From positions 1-64,000 of the forward strand of contig NZ_JAJIRO010000001.1 in assembly GCF_025717535.1 (NCBI RefSeq): a DNA stretch of 64,000 nucleotides, given 5' to 3'. Within the stretch, counting starts at the first letter, position 1; each line of letters begins with the position of its first letter. Source of the stretch: Paucibacter sp. Y2R2-4 (lineage in GTDB: Bacteria > Pseudomonadota > Gammaproteobacteria > Burkholderiales > Burkholderiaceae_C). Under the pieces are notes generated by a model. It saw only the letters and a list, made by a program, of their open reading frames with translations, had not been told where the DNA came from and ran no database searches. This document shows, in pieces, positions 26,501 to 35,401 of this stretch. A program made the position numbers and the translations under genes.

Positions 26501-29500
26501 GGCCCGAATTGCGGCGGTGCTGATGGCCCTCAAGTCATCGCTTTCCAGCTTGGCGATTTGGTCGCTGTTCAAGCCCTTGACCTGTGCAGAAGTCAAGGCC
26601 GAGAACTGGGCTGTGGTCAGGGCCACGGACTCGTCGGTGGTCAGCGCGGCAATTTGCGCCGAACTCAGACCGCGGATGCCGTTGGTGCTGATGGCGACCA
26701 GATCCTCGGTCGTCATCGTGCGCAACTGATCGGTGTTGATGGCCCCAATCTGCGCTGAGCCCATCAGCTTGAACTGTTCGGTGGTGAAGGCGTTCAAGTT
26801 GTCACTGCTCAAGCCGCCAATTTGCGTAGAGGTGAGCGCGTTGACCTGGGCCGAACTCAGTTTGCCGATCTCGTCGGTGGTCAAGGCAGCCAACTGATCG
26901 GTGCCCAGGGCTCGAATCGCCGCGGTGCTGATGGCGCGCAGGTCATCACTCTCGAGATTGGAGAGCTGATCGCTATTCAAACCACGCACTTGGGCGGAGG
27001 TCAGTGCGGCGAACTGGGTCGTGGTCAAGGCCACGGTTTCGTCGGTGGTGAGGGCTGCGATCTGGCTTGAGCTCAGGCCTCGGATGCCAGCGGTACTGAT
27101 CGCGACCAGATCCTCGGTCGTCATGGTGCGCAGCTGATCGGTATTGATGGCACCGATCTGTGCTGAGCCCATCAGCTTGAACTGTTCGGTCGTGAAGGCA
27201 TTCAGGTTGTCACTGCTCAGGCCGGCAATTTGCGTCGAGCTGAGGGAATTGACCTGTGCGGTGGTGAGTTTGCTGATCTCCTCGGTGGTGAGGGCGGCCA
27301 ACTGATCGGTGCCCAGGGCGCGAATGGCGGAGGTGCTGATCGCGCGCAGATCATCGCTCTCCAGCTTGGAGAGTTGATCGCTGTTCAAACCACGCACCTG
27401 ACCGGAAGTCAGGGCGGCAAACTGCGACGTGGTCAGTGCCACGGTTTCGTCAGTCGTCAAGGCGCCAATCTGGGCCGTGCTCAGACCACGAATGCCGTTG
27501 GTGCTGATGGCAACCAAATCTTCCGTCGTCATGGTGCGCAGCTGATCGGTGTTGATCGCCCCAATCTGCGCTGAACCCATCAACTTGAACTGCTCTGTCG
27601 TGAAGGCGTTCAGGTTGTCGCTGCTCAGGCTGGCGATCTGAGTCGAGCTCAGGGCGTTGACTTGAGCGGAGCTGAGCTTGCCTATCTCGTCAGTAGTCAA
27701 TGCGGCCAGCTGATCCGTGCCCAGGGCTCGGATTGCAGCAGTACTGATGGCGCGCAGGTCATCGCTCTCCAGCTTGGAGAGTTGATCGCTATTCAAACCG
27801 CGGACTTGTGCCGAGGTCAGCGCGGCGAACTGGGCCGTCGTCAGAGCCACGGTCTCGTCGGTGGTCAGCGCTGCAATCTGGGCCGAGCTCAAACCACGAA
27901 TCCCGTTGGTGCTGATGGCGACCAAATCCTCGGTCGTCATGGTGCGTAGCTGATCAGTGTTGATGGCACCGATCTGCGCCGAGCCCATGAGCTTGAACTG
28001 CTCGGTCGTGAAGGCGTTCAGGTTGTCGCTGCTCAGGCCGGCGATCTGCGTCGAGGTGAGCGCGTTGACCTGTGAAGAGCTCAGCTTGCTGATCTCATCG
28101 GTGGTCAAGGCCGCCAATTGATCCGTGCCCAGGGCGCGAATCGCGGCGGTGCTGATGGCACGCAGGTCATCGGTCTCCAGTTTGGAGAGTTGGTCACTGT
28201 TCAATCCACGTACTTGTGCGGAGGTCAAGGCGGCGAACTGGGTCGTGGTGAGGGCCACGGTCTCGTCCGTCGTCAAGGCGCCGATCTGAGCTGAGCTCAG
28301 GCCGCGGATGCCGGCAGTGCTGATGGCAACCAGGTCTTCCGTTGTCATCGTGCGCAGCTGATCGGTGTTGATCGCTCCGATCTGGGCCGAGCCCATCAGT
28401 TTGAACTGCTCGGTGGTGAAGGCGTTCAAGTTTTCGCTGCTCAGGCCGCCGACTTGAGTGGATGTGAGTGCGTTGACTTGGGCAGAAGTGAGCTTGCTGA
28501 TCTCGTCGGTGGTCAGGGCAGCCAGCTGATCCGTGCCCAGGGCCCGAATCGCGGCGGTGCTGATGGCCCGCAGGTCATCACTCTCCAGCTTGGCGAGCTG
28601 GTCGCTGTTCAAACCCTTCACCTGAGCCGAGGTCATGGCCGAGAACTGAGCGGTGGTCAGGGCCACGGTTTCGTCTGTCGTCAACGCGCCGACTTGGGCC
28701 GAACTCAGACCTCGTATGCCGTTGGTGCTGATGGCGGCCAAGTCTTCAGTCTGCATGGTGCGCAGCTGATCGGTGTTGATCGCACCAATCTGGGCCGATC
28801 CCATCAGCTTGAATTGCTCGGTCGTGAAGGCGTTCAAGTTATCGCTGCTCAGGCCACCCACTTGGGTCGAAGTCAGGGCATTGACTTGAGCGGAGCTCAG
28901 CTTGCTGATCTCATCAGTGGTCAATGCGGCCAACTGATCTGTGCTCAGGGCGCGAATGGCTGCGGTGCCGATGGCGCGCAGGTCATCGGTTTCCAGCTTG
29001 GCGATTTGATCGCTGTTCAGGCCGCGTACTTGGGCTGAGGTCAGGGCAGCGAACTGGGCGGTCGTCATCGCCACGGTTTCGTCCGTGGTCAACGCGGCAA
29101 TCTGTGCAGAATTCAGGCCGCGAATGCCGTTGGTGCTGATGGCGACCAGATCTTCGGTCGTCATGGTGCGCAGTTGATCGGTGTTGATGGCACCGATCTG
29201 TGCCGAGCCCATGAGCTTGAACTGCTCTGTCGTAAAAGCGTTCAGGTTGTCGCTGCTCAAACCGCCAATTTGGGTCGAGGTCAAGGCATTGACTTGGGCT
29301 GAGCTCAGTTGGGCGATTTGATCTGTGCTCAGTGCCGCCAACTGTTCGGTGCCCAGGGCTCGCAGTGATGCGGTGCTGATCGAACGCAGGTCATCGCTTT
29401 CCAACTTGGCCAGCTGATCGCTGTTCAAGCCGCGAACCTGAACCGAAGTTAGCGCGGCGAACTGAGCGGTGGTCAGCGCCACGGTTTCGTCGGTGGTCAG

Positions 29501-32500
29501 CGCGGCGATCTGCGCCGTGCTCAGGCCTCGGATGCCTGCTGTGCTGATGGCGACCAAATCTTCGGTCTGCATGGTGCGCAGTTGATCGGTGTTGATCGCA
29601 CCGATCTGTGCCGAGCCCATCAGCTTGAACTGCTCAGTTGTGAAGGCGTTCAAGTTATCGCTGCTCAGGCCCGCGATCTGCGTGGACGTGAGTGAATTGA
29701 CCTGGGCCGAAGTAAGCTTGGAAATTTCGTCAGTGGTCAATGCGCCCAGTTGATCCGTGCCCAAGGCGCGAACGGGTGCTGTGGTGATGGCGCGCAGGTC
29801 ATCGCTTTCCAACTTGGAAATCTGGTCGCTGGTCAAACCCTTCACCTGTGCGGAGGTCAGGGCGGCGAACTGGGCGGTGGTCATCGCCACGGTTTCGTCG
29901 GTGGTCAGCGCGGCGATCTGGGCCGAACTCAGTCCACGGATGCCGTTGGTACTGATGGCGACCAGATCTTCGGTCGTCATCGTGCGCAGCTGATCGGTGT
30001 TGATCGCGCCGATTTGGGCCGAGCCCATCAGCTTGAACTGCTCAGTCGTGAATGCATTCAGATTGTCGCTACTCAGGCCCGCGATCTGGGCGGAGGTGAG
30101 GGCGTTGACCTGTGCGGTGGTCAGTTTGCTGATTTCCTCGGTCGTCAAAGCGGCCAGCTGATCGGTGCTCAGGGCTCGAATGGCGGCGGTGCTGATGGCA
30201 CGCAGGTCATCGCTCTCCAGTTTGGAGAGCTGATCGCTGTTCAAACCACGCACTTGTGCGGAAGTCAGGGCAGCGAATTGGGTCGTGGTCATTGCCACGG
30301 TCTCGTCGGTGGTCAGCGCGGCAATCTGGGCCGAACTCAGACCACGAATGCCATTGGTGCTGATGGCGACCAGATCTTCGGTCGTCATGGTGCGCAGCTG
30401 ATCGGTGTTGATCGCGCCGATTTGGGCCGAGCCCATCAGCTTGAACTGCTCCGTCGTGAATGCATTCAGGTTGTCGCTGCTCAGCCCGGCGATCTGGGTG
30501 GATGTGAGTGCATTGACCTGAGCGGATGTCAGCTTGCTGATTTCGTCGGTGGTCAAGGCTCCGAGTTGATCGGTACTCAAGGCGCGTAGAGCTGCTGTGC
30601 TGATGGCGCGCAAATCATCAGTTTCCAACTTGGAGAGTTGATCACTGTTCAAGCCACGCACTTGCGCCGAGCTCATCGCGGCGAACTGTGCCGTGGTCAT
30701 GGCCACTGTCTCGTCGGTAGTCAGCGCACCCACTTGTGTGGAGCTGAGGCCTCGGATGCCGTTGGTGCTGATGGCCACCAGGTCTTCCGTGGTCATCGTG
30801 CGCAATTGATCGGTGTTGATCGCGCCGACCTGGGCCGAGCCCATCAGCTTGAATTGCTCAGTGGTGAAGGCGTTCAGGTTATCGCTGCTCAGGCCACCCA
30901 CTTGAGTCGAGGTCAGGGCATTGACTTGCGCGGAACTCAGCTTGCTGATCTCATCCGTGGTGAGGGCTGCCAGCTGATCGGTGCCGAGGGCACGCAGCGC
31001 GGCGGTGCTGATGGCTCGCAGATCATCACTCTCCAGGTTGGAGAGTTGATCGCTGTTCAGACCTCGCACCTGAGCGGAGGTCAACGCGGCGAACTGGGCC
31101 GTGGTCAGGGCCACGGCCTCATCTGTCGTCAACGCGGCGATCTGGGCGGAGCTCAAGCCGCGGATGCCGCTGGTGCTGATGGCGACCAGATCCTCGGTGG
31201 TCATTGTGCGCAGCTGATCGGTGTTGATCGCGCCGATTTGGGCCGAACCCATCAGCTTGAACTGCTCGGTCGTGAAGGCGTTCAGGTTGTCGCTGCTCAA
31301 GCCTGCGATCTGAGTGGAGGTGAGCGCATTGACCTGAGCAGTCGTCAGTTTGCTGATTTCCTCTGTCGTCAAGGCGGCGAGTTGATCCGTGCCCAGGGCC
31401 TTGATCGCTGCGGTACTGATGGCGCGCAGGTCATCGCTTTCCAGCTTGGAGAGCTGATCACTGTTCAAGCCGCGTACCTGTCCGGAGGTCAGTGCTGCGA
31501 ACTGGGTCGTGGTCAAGGCCACGGTTTCGTCGGTGGTCAGCGCGCCAATTTGGCTCGAGCTCAGGCCTCGGATGCCGGCGGTGCTGATGGAGGTTAGATC
31601 CTCCGTGCTCATGGTGCGCAGCTGATCGGTGTTGATCGAAGCGATCTGGGCCGAGCCCATTTGCTTGAACTGCTCGGTGGTGAAGGCGTTCAGGTTGTCG
31701 CTGCTCAGCCCGCTGATCTGGGTGGAGGTGAGGGCGTTGACCTGGGAGGTGCTCAGCTTGGCAATTTCATCAGTGGTCAGGGCGGCAAGCTGCTCAGTGC
31801 TCAATGCGCGAAGAGCCGCGGTGTTGATGGCGCGCAGGTCATCGGTTTCCAGCTTGGACAGTTGATCGCTGGTCAGACCCTTGATTTGGGCGGAACTCAG
31901 CGCAGCGAACTGGGACGTGGTCAGGGCCACGGTTTCGTCCGTGGTCAGCGCGGCGATCTGTGCCGAGCTCAGTCCGCGGATACCATTGGTGCTAATGGAG
32001 GCCAAGTCCTCCGTTTGCATGGTGCGTAGCTGATCGGTGTTGATTGAGCCTATCTGGGCCGAACCCATCAGCTTGAACTGTTCGGTGGTGAAGGCGTTGA
32101 GGTTGTCGCTGCTCAGCCCGCTGATCTGTGTGGAGGTGAGTGCGTTGACCTGTGAGGAACTCAGCTTGCCAATTTGATCCGTACCCAGAGCCGCGAGTTG
32201 ATCCGTACCCAGTGCTCGCAAAGCACCTGTGCTGATCGCACGAAGATCATCGGTCTCCAGTTTGGAGAGCTGATCGCTGTTCAAACCCCGCACTTGAGCG
32301 GAAGTCAGGGCCGAGAATTGCGCGGTCGTCAGCGCCACAGTTTCGTCCGTCGTCAGCGCAGCGATCTGGGCCGAGCTCAGGCCTCGGATACCGGCCGTGC
32401 TGATAGCGGCCAAGTCCTCCGTCTGCAGGGTGCGCAACTGATCGGTGTTGATGGCAGCGATCTGGGCCGAGCCCATCAACTTGAACTGCTCGGTGGTGAA

Positions 32501-33265
32501 GGCGTTCAGGTTGTCGCTGCTTAAACCGCTGACTTGAGTGGAGCTCAGCGCGTTGACCTGCGCCGAGGTCAGCTTGGTAATCTGATCGGTGCCCAGAGCC
32601 GCCAGTTGGTCCGTTCCCAAGGCGCGCAAGGCCGCGGTGCTGATCGCGCGCAAGTCGTCAGTTTCCAGCTTGGCGATCTGGTCGCTGTTGAGCCCGCGCA
32701 ACTGGGCAGAGGTCAAGGCAGCCACTTGGGCCGTGCTCAGAGCAACAATGCCGTCCGAAGTCAATGCGCCAATCTGGCTGGAACTGAAGCCCCTGACCGA
32801 TGCCGTGCTGATGGCTGCCAGGTCTTCGGTGGTCATGGTGCGCAGCTGATCGGTGCTGATGGCGCCGATCTGAGCTGAGCCCAGGCTGCGGAATTGTTCG
32901 GTCGTCAGCGCATTCAGGCTGTCGCTGGAAAGACCCGCGATCTGGTTGGAGGCCAGCACCTTCAGTTGCGCTGAGGTGAGGCGTTCGATTTGATCGGTCC
33001 CCAAGGCGGCGAACTGGTCAGTGGTCAGCGCGCGAATCGCTGCGGAGTTCAGCACGCGGAAGTCATCTGACTCCAGAGCTCTGAGCTGATCGGTGCCGAG
33101 TGCTCGAATGGCGAACGAGCCAAGTGAACTCACCTGGGCGGTTGTCAGCGCTACGATTTGGTCCGAGGAAAACGCTGCCCAGTCTTCCGTGGTGAGCTTG
33201 GCCAAGCCTTTGGTGCTCAACTTTTGGATCGCTGCCGTTCCGAAGGACAAAATGGATGAGGGCAT
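23522..33265 (-). CDS. Giant octad-repeat protein with Ca-binding secretion-type C-terminus
   Basis: 3247 aa. After 7 residues the chain is about 375 consecutive 8-residue units (residues 8-3007 by hand count) of the form [LIMF]-[TSNG]-[ST]-[DAE]-[QED]-[ILVF]-x-[AGKT], with no insertion or deletion seen. There is no signal peptide. The last 240 residues change character: TPIVLDLDGNGIDTLS, a motif common in type I-secreted proteins, then three EF-hand-like loops DRNHDGQINDGKE (about 3058), DSNHDGKLDLHD (about 3095) and DANHDGKTDAGE (about 3117). It is thus probably exported by the ABC/HlyD/TolC set in this window and may be an adhesin or matrix protein. The repeat could form a solenoid; Ser/Thr at two places per octad offers many glycosylation sites. 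The head matches that of the gene at 1-811. Confidence 0.95.
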   Translation of the reverse strand: MPSSILSFGTAAIQKLSTKGLAKLTTEDWAAFSSDQIVALTTAQVSSLGSFAIRALGTDQLRALESDDFRVLNSAAIRALTTDQFAALGTDQIERLTSAQLKVLASNQIAGLSSDSLNALTTEQFRSLGSAQIGAISTDQLRTMTTEDLAAISTASVRGFSSSQIGALTSDGIVALSTAQVAALTSAQLRGLNSDQIAKLETDDLRAISTAALRALGTDQLAALGTDQITKLTSAQVNALSSTQVSGLSSDNLNAFTTEQFKLMGSAQIAAINTDQLRTLQTEDLAAISTAGIRGLSSAQIAALTTDETVALTTAQFSALTSAQVRGLNSDQLSKLETDDLRAISTGALRALGTDQLAALGTDQIGKLSSSQVNALTSTQISGLSSDNLNAFTTEQFKLMGSAQIGSINTDQLRTMQTEDLASISTNGIRGLSSAQIAALTTDETVALTTSQFAALSSAQIKGLTSDQLSKLETDDLRAINTAALRALSTEQLAALTTDEIAKLSTSQVNALTSTQISGLSSDNLNAFTTEQFKQMGSAQIASINTDQLRTMSTEDLTSISTAGIRGLSSSQIGALTTDETVALTTTQFAALTSGQVRGLNSDQLSKLESDDLRAISTAAIKALGTDQLAALTTEEISKLTTAQVNALTSTQIAGLSSDNLNAFTTEQFKLMGSAQIGAINTDQLRTMTTEDLVAISTSGIRGLSSAQIAALTTDEAVALTTAQFAALTSAQVRGLNSDQLSNLESDDLRAISTAALRALGTDQLAALTTDEISKLSSAQVNALTSTQVGGLSSDNLNAFTTEQFKLMGSAQVGAINTDQLRTMTTEDLVAISTNGIRGLSSTQVGALTTDETVAMTTAQFAAMSSAQVRGLNSDQLSKLETDDLRAISTAALRALSTDQLGALTTDEISKLTSAQVNALTSTQIAGLSSDNLNAFTTEQFKLMGSAQIGAINTDQLRTMTTEDLVAISTNGIRGLSSAQIAALTTDETVAMTTTQFAALTSAQVRGLNSDQLSKLESDDLRAISTAAIRALSTDQLAALTTEEISKLTTAQVNALTSAQIAGLSSDNLNAFTTEQFKLMGSAQIGAINTDQLRTMTTEDLVAISTNGIRGLSSAQIAALTTDETVAMTTAQFAALTSAQVKGLTSDQISKLESDDLRAITTAPVRALGTDQLGALTTDEISKLTSAQVNSLTSTQIAGLSSDNLNAFTTEQFKLMGSAQIGAINTDQLRTMQTEDLVAISTAGIRGLSTAQIAALTTDETVALTTAQFAALTSVQVRGLNSDQLAKLESDDLRSISTASLRALGTEQLAALSTDQIAQLSSAQVNALTSTQIGGLSSDNLNAFTTEQFKLMGSAQIGAINTDQLRTMTTEDLVAISTNGIRGLNSAQIAALTTDETVAMTTAQFAALTSAQVRGLNSDQIAKLETDDLRAIGTAAIRALSTDQLAALTTDEISKLSSAQVNALTSTQVGGLSSDNLNAFTTEQFKLMGSAQIGAINTDQLRTMQTEDLAAISTNGIRGLSSAQVGALTTDETVALTTAQFSAMTSAQVKGLNSDQLAKLESDDLRAISTAAIRALGTDQLAALTTDEISKLTSAQVNALTSTQVGGLSSENLNAFTTEQFKLMGSAQIGAINTDQLRTMTTEDLVAISTAGIRGLSSAQIGALTTDETVALTTTQFAALTSAQVRGLNSDQLSKLETDDLRAISTAAIRALGTDQLAALTTDEISKLSSSQVNALTSTQIAGLSSDNLNAFTTEQFKLMGSAQIGAINTDQLRTMTTEDLVAISTNGIRGLSSAQIAALTTDETVALTTAQFAALTSAQVRGLNSDQLSKLESDDLRAISTAAIRALGTDQLAALTTDEIGKLSSAQVNALSSTQIASLSSDNLNAFTTEQFKLMGSAQIGAINTDQLRTMTTEDLVAISTNGIRGLSTAQIGALTTDETVALTTSQFAALTSGQVRGLNSDQLSKLESDDLRAISTSAIRALGTDQLAALTTEEISKLTTAQVNSLSSTQIAGLSSDNLNAFTTEQFKLMGSAQIGAINTDQLRTMTTEDLVAISTAGIRGLSSSQIAALTTDETVALTTTQFAALTSAQVRGLNSDQLSNLESDDLRAISTAAIRALGTDQLAALTTDEIGKLSSAQVNALTSTQIGGLSSDNLNAFTTEQFKLMGSAQIGAINTDQLRTMTTEDLVAISTNGIRGLSSAQIAALTTDESVALTTAQFSALTSAQVKGLNSDQIAKLESDDLRAISTAAIRALGTDQLAAMTTDEISKLITSQVNALTSTQIAGLSSDNLNAFTTEQFKLMGSAQIGAINTDQLRSMQTEDLAAISTNGIRGLSSAQIAALTTDETVALTTTQFAALTSAQVRGLNSDQIAKLETDDLRAISTAAIRALGTDQLAALTTDEISKLSSSQVNALTSTQIAGLSSDNLNAFTTEQFKLMGSAQIGAITTDQLRAMSTEDLASISTSGIRGFTSVQLGALTTDEFVAMSSAQFSQLTTQQIGGLTTEQMSKFETEDLRALSTAALRGLASDQFAALGTDQLRALSTAQVASMTTSQVKGLSTDNLNSLTTEQFKALNSAQLGAMTSDQVRGLASDDLSSISSTAIRGFTSDQLASLTTDSVVAMSTAQFAALSSAQTSGFNTEQIANMQTEDVRALSTAALSKFSTDQFVALSSDQITKLSSSQIASINSAQVLAMGSDDLNSLSSAQFASLTAVQVAGISTDMMQALQTEDLRALSVFAMRALNTDQLNALTTDQVTSLTNLQLTALSTTQISGWATDDVQALSTRQVAALTSSQISVMSTDQIKVMATEDLRAMTTAAVRGLNSADMTAFTSDQVGAFSSSQFASFSSAQLTGLQTEDIGAIATSSLVGLSTSGLSSFSTEQFQALTTDQIHSFSSAQIRAFTSDQIGTLASDDVDALSTAQIAAFTSSQIHAFSTDQFHRFGSEDIKALTTAQMAGITTDQIVSLTTDQIAGLEAVDIAKMNMTQVSSFTTDQISAMSGDQLDALFLATPIVLDLDGNGIDTLSAASGVNFDLNATGHAQKWGWVGGNDGLLVMDRNHDGQINDGKELFGTGTVLANGKHAANGYQAMSGEDSNHDGKLDLHDTHFKDLRVWVDANHDGKTDAGELRTLTELGITEIGLNANKHSELDNGNLIGLVSGYKTADGASHTVADVWFSKDVQPEGAAHEAKPDVKLGDLLSGPSGSLLQEANLASGFTPPASSEHAGHLLVPRKHNDEEDNRFNPLI
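24245..33244 (-). repeat. 375-unit octad array with 408-bp super-repeat
   Basis: The coding repeats are 24-bp units grouped in 17s. The octads LSSDNLNA-FTTEQFKL recur every 408 bp in exact register, from about 25981 to 32509 (17 copies), with a more divergent in-register copy at each side (about 25573 and 32917). The copies differ at scattered bases, not in length. Towards both ends the super-repeat fades while the octad phase stays intact. Confidence 0.95.
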
Positions 33266-33767
33266 GGTTAGCTCACTTGGTTAATTTCGCGAGGACGCTC
33301 GAAAGTCGATCGGCCTGTTGGGCGCTGTTGATGAAATTCAGCAGCAGCGCTGAAAAACTGGGACTGAAATTTCCGCCAAAAACGAAGACGCGGAGGATCG
33401 CTCCGACGACCAACTCTCTTGGCAGTTCACTCGGATTTCGGCGTCCTGGCCTTTAACTTGAGCCAAGCCGTTCATCGCCCAAGTCCCGAGCCGGGTGTAA
33501 ACCCGAGCGCGCGAAGGGCATTTAGCGACGAGATTCATGGTCGTGTTCATGGCATAAGGATGTGGCGTCGAAATCTGCAGCTCGCGCAGGCGAGCCCACG
33601 GATTGCAAGGTTCAGCAATGCTAGGGGCGTGAGTTTTCGGAAAAAGATTCAAAAGCTGTAGCAATACTTGGCTGTTCTGAGCTTGGCGGTGTGAATTGCT
33701 GCGCTTAAATCTGTTCCGCAATGCAGCAAGCTCATTCCACTGCAAGACCTCGGACGCCCGCCCGCCC
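33266..33767. other. Divergent intergenic region
   Basis: 502 bases between the leftward giant gene and the rightward glycosyltransferase gene. It should hold both promoters. The giant gene has no good ribosome binding site in front of its ATG. No clear promoter, dyad or small gene was recognised; short frames here lack coding character. Confidence 0.45.
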
Positions 33768-34724
33768 ATGAAGATCACCACCTTGATTCCGGCTTACAAG
33801 ACCAAGCACATGCTGGAGTTGCTCACAGGCTTAGCGACACAAACACGTCCGAGTCAGCGGATCATCATTTCCGATGACAGCCCGAACGGTGAGTTCACCG
33901 AGCGACTCAACAGCCCGGAGCTGGGCTATCTGCGGGCTCGTTTGCCAATAGAAATCGCCGCCGGGCCAAAGATTGGCGCTTATCAGAACTTCACCCATTT
34001 GCTGAAGCTCTGGAATGGCAGCTCAGAACTTGTCCACTTGTTGTTGGATGACGACGTGATCTACCCCGACTTTTATGCGCGCCATCTGAACGCCCATGAA
34101 GCAGGAAGCTTCCCATGCAGCATCAGTGCCCGATGGACAGCCAATGAGCGGGGCCAGCCCATTGAGGGCATGCCGATCCCCGAAGGGGTCTTCAATTCCT
34201 TGAATCGTTTGGTGACCCTGGACGCCGGCGCTATGTTTGTCAGTACCGTGCCGCAGTGCCAGAACTGGTTTGGCGAGTTTTCCAACTGCGTCATGCGCGC
34301 GAATGCTGCGGACTTGATGTTCCAGCATGAGTTCGCTGGCGTGTCTTATGCCGGTCTATGGGATCTGGGTTTTTTTCTAGCGGCCAGTATTCGCGGGCCG
34401 ATCGCCTATATCCAGGACCGCTTGGGTTACTTCAGAACCGGGGGGGGGGGGCATTCGGCGCAGCTCTATGGCAAGCATATGAAGGCCGCACACCTGGGCT
34501 ATGTGGCCTTGGCGCTGGGCGGCAAGAAACTGGGGCGCTTGGGTGAATACCATGCACGCCTGTGCTATCACGGCATTGCTGCGGCCTTGATTCAGCGTTA
34601 TGGCCAGCAAGAAGACATGTTGCCGTTTTGTCAGGTCTTGCCACAGATGGCGACCGGCGAGGCTGGCGCCGAAGAGCGCTTTGAGCAACTTTGGTCAGAG
34701 TACCTTGTCATCAACGGGTTCTGA
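33768..34724 (+). CDS. Glycosyltransferase (GT2-like) containing a 12-G tract
   Basis: 318 aa from ATG 33768. The N-terminus is GT-A like: MKITTLIPAYKTKHMLELL, IIISDDSPN and the metal-binding DDD at 94-96 (LLLDDDVIYP). The C-terminal half has no motif I recognise. A run of 12 G at 34440-34451 encodes Gly225-228 (RTGGGGHSAQ), so a slip of one base would truncate or alter the last third. It is followed after 2 bases by an acyltransferase gene, so the pair is co-transcribed and probably modifies or extends the surface polysaccharide. Donor unknown. Confidence 0.82.
   Translation: MKITTLIPAYKTKHMLELLTGLATQTRPSQRIIISDDSPNGEFTERLNSPELGYLRARLPIEIAAGPKIGAYQNFTHLLKLWNGSSELVHLLLDDDVIYPDFYARHLNAHEAGSFPCSISARWTANERGQPIEGMPIPEGVFNSLNRLVTLDAGAMFVSTVPQCQNWFGEFSNCVMRANAADLMFQHEFAGVSYAGLWDLGFFLAASIRGPIAYIQDRLGYFRTGGGGHSAQLYGKHMKAAHLGYVALALGGKKLGRLGEYHARLCYHGIAAALIQRYGQQEDMLPFCQVLPQMATGEAGAEERFEQLWSEYLVINGF
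34440..34451. repeat. Homopolymeric G12 tract inside a glycosyltransferase gene
   Basis: Twelve consecutive G in frame as four Gly codons. Tracts of this length are prone to slipped-strand mispairing and are used for phase variation of surface-sugar genes in several bacteria. A miscount in sequencing is also possible. Confidence 0.9.
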
Positions 34725-34726
34725 CA

Positions 34727-35389
34727 GTGACGGCATTGCAAAAGCGATTTGAGCGCCTGCGCGCCCTCATTGGCGCCAGCAGTCCATTTGATTTGGACCA
34801 ATGGGTGCGAACTTTGTTGATCCACTATTTCTTCCATGTCTCGGACCGGGCAAGGATGGAGTTGATGGGTGAGGGCGCGCGCGTTCTCAACTTGTTGACT
34901 CCGACTCATTTCAAAGGGGCGGGCAGGATCCGCCTGGCGGCGAGCTCAGTCTTTGGCGTGCCGCGTTCTCCAGGCAGCTATGGCGCCAGCTATATCGAAT
35001 CTCGCACGCCTGATTCCCTGATTGAAATCGGCGCTGACACGGTTTTCAATAATCGTTGCGTGCTGATTTCGGAGGGGGCGTCCATTCGTTTTGGTGCGCG
35101 CTGCCTGATCGGCCCAGAGCTTCATGTGATGGACAGCAATTCGCATGACTTACGTTTGGATCATCGTCGCCAGCCCGACTCCAAGCCCATGGCGGTGGAA
35201 ATTGGAGACGATGTTTTCATCGGTTCGCGGGTCACTATTTTGAAGGGCGCTCGCATCGGGCGTGGTTGTGTGATTGCTGCCGGTGCGGTGCTGATGCCGC
35301 GTTTTGAGGCGCCTGAACTGTCTATCGTGGCCGGCAATCCGGCGACGGTGGTCGGACGCGTCGCTGACGAAGTTGGTGGCAACAACTGA
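34727..35389 (+). CDS. Hexapeptide-repeat acyltransferase (CatB/WbbJ type)
   Basis: 220 aa from GTG 34727; the frame extends back into the preceding gene. The first 85 residues are specific to this protein. From about residue 90 it has the beta-helix repeat (SLIEIGADTVFNNRCVLISEG, VEIGDDVFIGSRVTILKGARIGRGCVIAAGAVL) and the closing SIVAGNPATVVGRV. The HVMDSNSHD segment holds the typical active-site His. It probably O- or N-acetylates a sugar of the surface polysaccharide. It sits between two glycosyltransferase genes. Confidence 0.87.
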   Translation: MTALQKRFERLRALIGASSPFDLDQWVRTLLIHYFFHVSDRARMELMGEGARVLNLLTPTHFKGAGRIRLAASSVFGVPRSPGSYGASYIESRTPDSLIEIGADTVFNNRCVLISEGASIRFGARCLIGPELHVMDSNSHDLRLDHRRQPDSKPMAVEIGDDVFIGSRVTILKGARIGRGCVIAAGAVLMPRFEAPELSIVAGNPATVVGRVADEVGGNN

Positions 35390-35401
35390 AAAGAAACTGA
35401 T

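Noticed and set aside
26174-32878. Many long plus-strand frames opposite the giant gene, with their own Gly/Gln-rich repeats
   Set aside because: They mirror the octad codons on the other strand; the repeated sequence lacks stops in that frame. No ribosome binding sites or domains.
23522-33265. Regularly spaced repeats resembling a CRISPR-like array
   Set aside because: The repeats are 24-bp coding units in one open frame without spacers.
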